Assembly: GCA_026387085.1 (NCBI GenBank)
Contig: JAPLMK010000087.1
Location: 1-7,428, forward strand
Direction of reading: 5' to 3'
Length of the DNA stretch: 7,428 bases
Origin: Candidatus Omnitrophota bacterium
GTDB lineage: Bacteria > Ratteibacteria > UBA8468 > MWAK01
The notes under the pieces are model-generated. The model was given only the letters and a program-made list of their open reading frames with translations. It had not been told where the DNA came from and ran no database searches. Positions within the stretch are counted from its first letter, which is position 1. Each line of letters starts with the position of its first letter. The position numbers and the translations under genes are program-made. Below are positions 6,068-7,428 of the stretch, piece by piece.

Positions 6068-7428
6068 CTACGATATTTACTAATTTGCCGGGAACTACGA
6101 TTACTTTTTTAATCTCTTTGCCCTCTAACAGCGGAGCAACTTTCGGGTCGGAGCACGCCCGGGATTTAAGTTCTTTCTCTGAAACGCCAACATCTGCTTT
6201 CAGGCGGCCGCGCACTTTTCCGTTGACCTGAATTATTATTTCACGTTCGGATTCAACCAGAAATTCCGGATTGTATTCCGGCCATTTTTGAGAAAATACG
6301 GAAGGTTTGCCGGCCAGTTTTTCCCAGAGTTCTTCGGAAAAATGGGGGCAGAACGGCGCCAGCAGGAGCGCGATGGTCTTTAGTCCTTCGGAGAGGTCGG
6401 CGCCGGAAATGTTATTATTGTCTATGGCCGCGGAAAGATAGTTGCTGAATTCCATCAGGCGCGCGATGGCGGTATTGAACTGGAAGCGGGTAACTGCGTC
6501 ATCGGTGACGCTTTTGATTGTCTGGTGCTGGCGGCGCAGGAACTCTTTTTCTTCCCCCTCACCTGCGCCTCTCCCCGCAGGGGAGAGGATAGAGATATTA
6601 GAAAAATCCCCCTCTACCCTCCGGGGAGAGGGTTCTTTTTCTTTATTCCTCCCCCTTGAGGGGGGAGGTGAGGTGGGGGTGAAGGGGGCAAGGTTCTCCG
6701 CCAGGTTCCATACCCGGTTTAGGAAGCGCCAGCATCCCTCCATGCCGTGGTCGCTCCATTCCAGGTCCATTTCCGGCGGGGCGGCAAAGAGGATGAAGAG
6801 CCGGACAGTATCCGCGCCGTATTTTTGAATCATCGCCTCCGGGTCCACTACATTCCCCTTGGATTTGGACATCTTGGCGCCGTCTTTGATGACCATGCCC
6901 TGGCAAAGGAGGTTTGTAAACGGTTCGTTAAAATTAACCAGGCCCAGGTCGCGCAGGGTCTTTACGAAAAAGCGGCTGTAGAGAAGATGAAGGATGGCGT
7001 GTTCGATGCCGCCGATATATTGGTCTGCCGGCATCCAGAAATTCACTTCTTTGGAGTCAAACGGTTTATCTTTCCAATCTCCGGAAGCATACCGCAGGAA
7101 ATACCAGGAGGAGTCCACGAAGGTGTCCATCGTGTCTGTTTCCCGGCGGCTTTTTCCCCGGCAATTCGGGCAGGTACAGTCAACGAACGATGCGATGTTC
7201 AGCGGCGACCCTCCGGTGCCGGTGATGGCGACGTCCCGGGGCAGAATAATCGGCAGTTCTGATTCCGGAACCGGGACAATTCCGCACTTTTCGCAGTAAA
7301 TGACCGGGATGGGCGTGCCCCAATAGCGCTGGCGGGAAATGCACCAGTCCCGCAGACGATAATGGATGGTCTTCTTTCCGATGTTAGTTTTATCCATCCA
7401 TTCGGCAATCTTTTCTTTGGCTTCTGCG
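6036..7428 (-). CDS. leuS: Leucyl-tRNA synthetase, C-terminal part (N-terminus beyond right edge)
   Basis: Leucyl-tRNA synthetase charges tRNA-Leu in the cytoplasm. The reading frame is open to the right edge (AEAKEKIAEWMDKTNIGKKT), so the gene starts outside, and the ATG at 7397 is internal. In-window residues (first full codon = 1): RLRDWCISRQRYWGTPIP; Cys45-Cys48 and Cys84/86/89 of the zinc region; DTMDTFVDSSWYFLRY; KMSKS at 185-189 (6861-6875); then the anticodon-binding helices (FLRRQHQTIKSVTDD, FNTAIARLMEFSNYL) and the C-terminal domain ending VIVVPGKLVNIVV. The HIGH motif and editing domain lie outside the window. There are two oddities. A 44-codon palindromic block (residues 248-291) sits in the linker between the KMSKS region and the anticodon-binding helices. 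The last residues (VIPADCVAP) go past the usual family end and are encoded by a repeat. The gene otherwise looks intact and, as an essential enzyme, is probably functional. Confidence 0.95.
   Translation of the reverse strand, partial: AEAKEKIAEWMDKTNIGKKTIHYRLRDWCISRQRYWGTPIPVIYCEKCGIVPVPESELPIILPRDVAITGTGGSPLNIASFVDCTCPNCRGKSRRETDTMDTFVDSSWYFLRYASGDWKDKPFDSKEVNFWMPADQYIGGIEHAILHLLYSRFFVKTLRDLGLVNFNEPFTNLLCQGMVIKDGAKMSKSKGNVVDPEAMIQKYGADTVRLFILFAAPPEMDLEWSDHGMEGCWRFLNRVWNLAENLAPFTPTSPPPSRGRNKEKEPSPRRVEGDFSNISILSPAGRGAGEGEEKEFLRRQHQTIKSVTDDAVTRFQFNTAIARLMEFSNYLSAAIDNNNISGADLSEGLKTIALLLAPFCPHFSEELWEKLAGKPSVFSQKWPEYNPEFLVESEREIIIQVNGKVRGRLKADVGVSEKELKSRACSDPKVAPLLEGKEIKKVIVVPGKLVNIVVVIPADCVAP
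6555..6686. repeat. In-frame nested palindromic repeat block inside leuS
   Basis: The block spans about 132 bases and holds three strong hairpins. CCTCTCCCC (6568-6576) pairs with GGGGAGAGG (6580-6588). CCCTCT-a-CCC (6610-6619) pairs with GGGAGAGGG (6624-6632). CCTCCCCC (6648-6655) pairs with GGGGGAGG (6661-6668). An outer pair, CCTCACCT (6557-6564) and AGGTGAGG (6666-6673), can enclose them. On the leuS strand it encodes a Pro/Ser/Gly/Arg-rich peptide (PFTPTSPPPSRGR...SPAGRGAGEG) of 44 residues with no counterpart in leucyl-tRNA synthetases. The exact ends are uncertain by a few codons. The peptide style resembles the 'PTLSP-GRG' translations of intergenic palindromes seen in many genomes (recollection, not checked). 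Confidence 0.8.

Noticed and set aside
6555..6686. CRISPR-like repeats or an IS end inside leuS
   Set aside because: The hairpins differ from each other and have no regular spacers, and no transposase frame or target duplication is visible.
6442..6828. Plus-strand 128-codon frame opposite leuS
   Set aside because: It is a shadow of leuS. Its Pro/Glu-rich middle is the other strand of the palindromic block, not a protein family.

Overview
The window is a stretch of bacterial chromosome of about half G+C in which every convincing gene lies on the minus strand, so transcription runs from right to left. No rRNA, tRNA, CRISPR array, transposase or phage gene was seen. The gene content (a bacterial-type leucyl-tRNA synthetase, a Kef-type antiporter, sugar-nucleotide enzymes) and the dispersed palindromic repeats suit an uncultivated bacterium from a metagenome. 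The sequence alone does not fix the phylum.

From right to left in gene order: (1) the C-terminal half of leuS (6036-7428, cut by the right edge). It carries a 44-codon in-frame block of nested palindromes (about 6555-6686), and its last nine or so codons come from a second kind of palindromic repeat. (2) Two neighbouring GGATTCCCG...CGGGAATGACAA repeats (5963-5994 and 6003-6067) fill most of the leuS/antiporter gap. (3) A 528-residue Kef/CPA2-type membrane antiporter with a C-terminal CBS pair instead of the usual RCK domain (4363-5949). (4) A 133-bp gap with a good sigma70-type promoter and a strong ribosome binding site facing left. (5) A compact surface-sugar operon: a WbpD/WlbB-like N-acetyltransferase (3600-4229), a DegT-family aminotransferase split by a one-base frameshift in an A8 tract (2480-3603), an NAD-dependent nucleotide-sugar epimerase/dehydratase (1510-2478), a second hexapeptide acetyltransferase (913-1446) and a GT4-type glycosyltransferase cut by the left edge (1-916).

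The five operon genes are joined by ATGA overlaps or very short gaps. Together they are best read as making an acetylated amino-sugar nucleotide (keto-sugar formation or epimerisation, amination, N-acetylation), then decorating a glycan (O-acetylation) and transferring sugar to a cell-surface polysaccharide or glycolipid. The exact sugar cannot be named, and the dehydrogenase expected in a UDP-diacetamido-glucuronate pathway is not in the window.

The observations most worth a second look are the two different palindromic repeats that have entered or extended leuS, the frameshift at an in-frame A_AAA_AAA heptamer in the aminotransferase, and the Ala-Glu pair where the antiporter should carry its Asp-Asp or Asn-Asp ion site.
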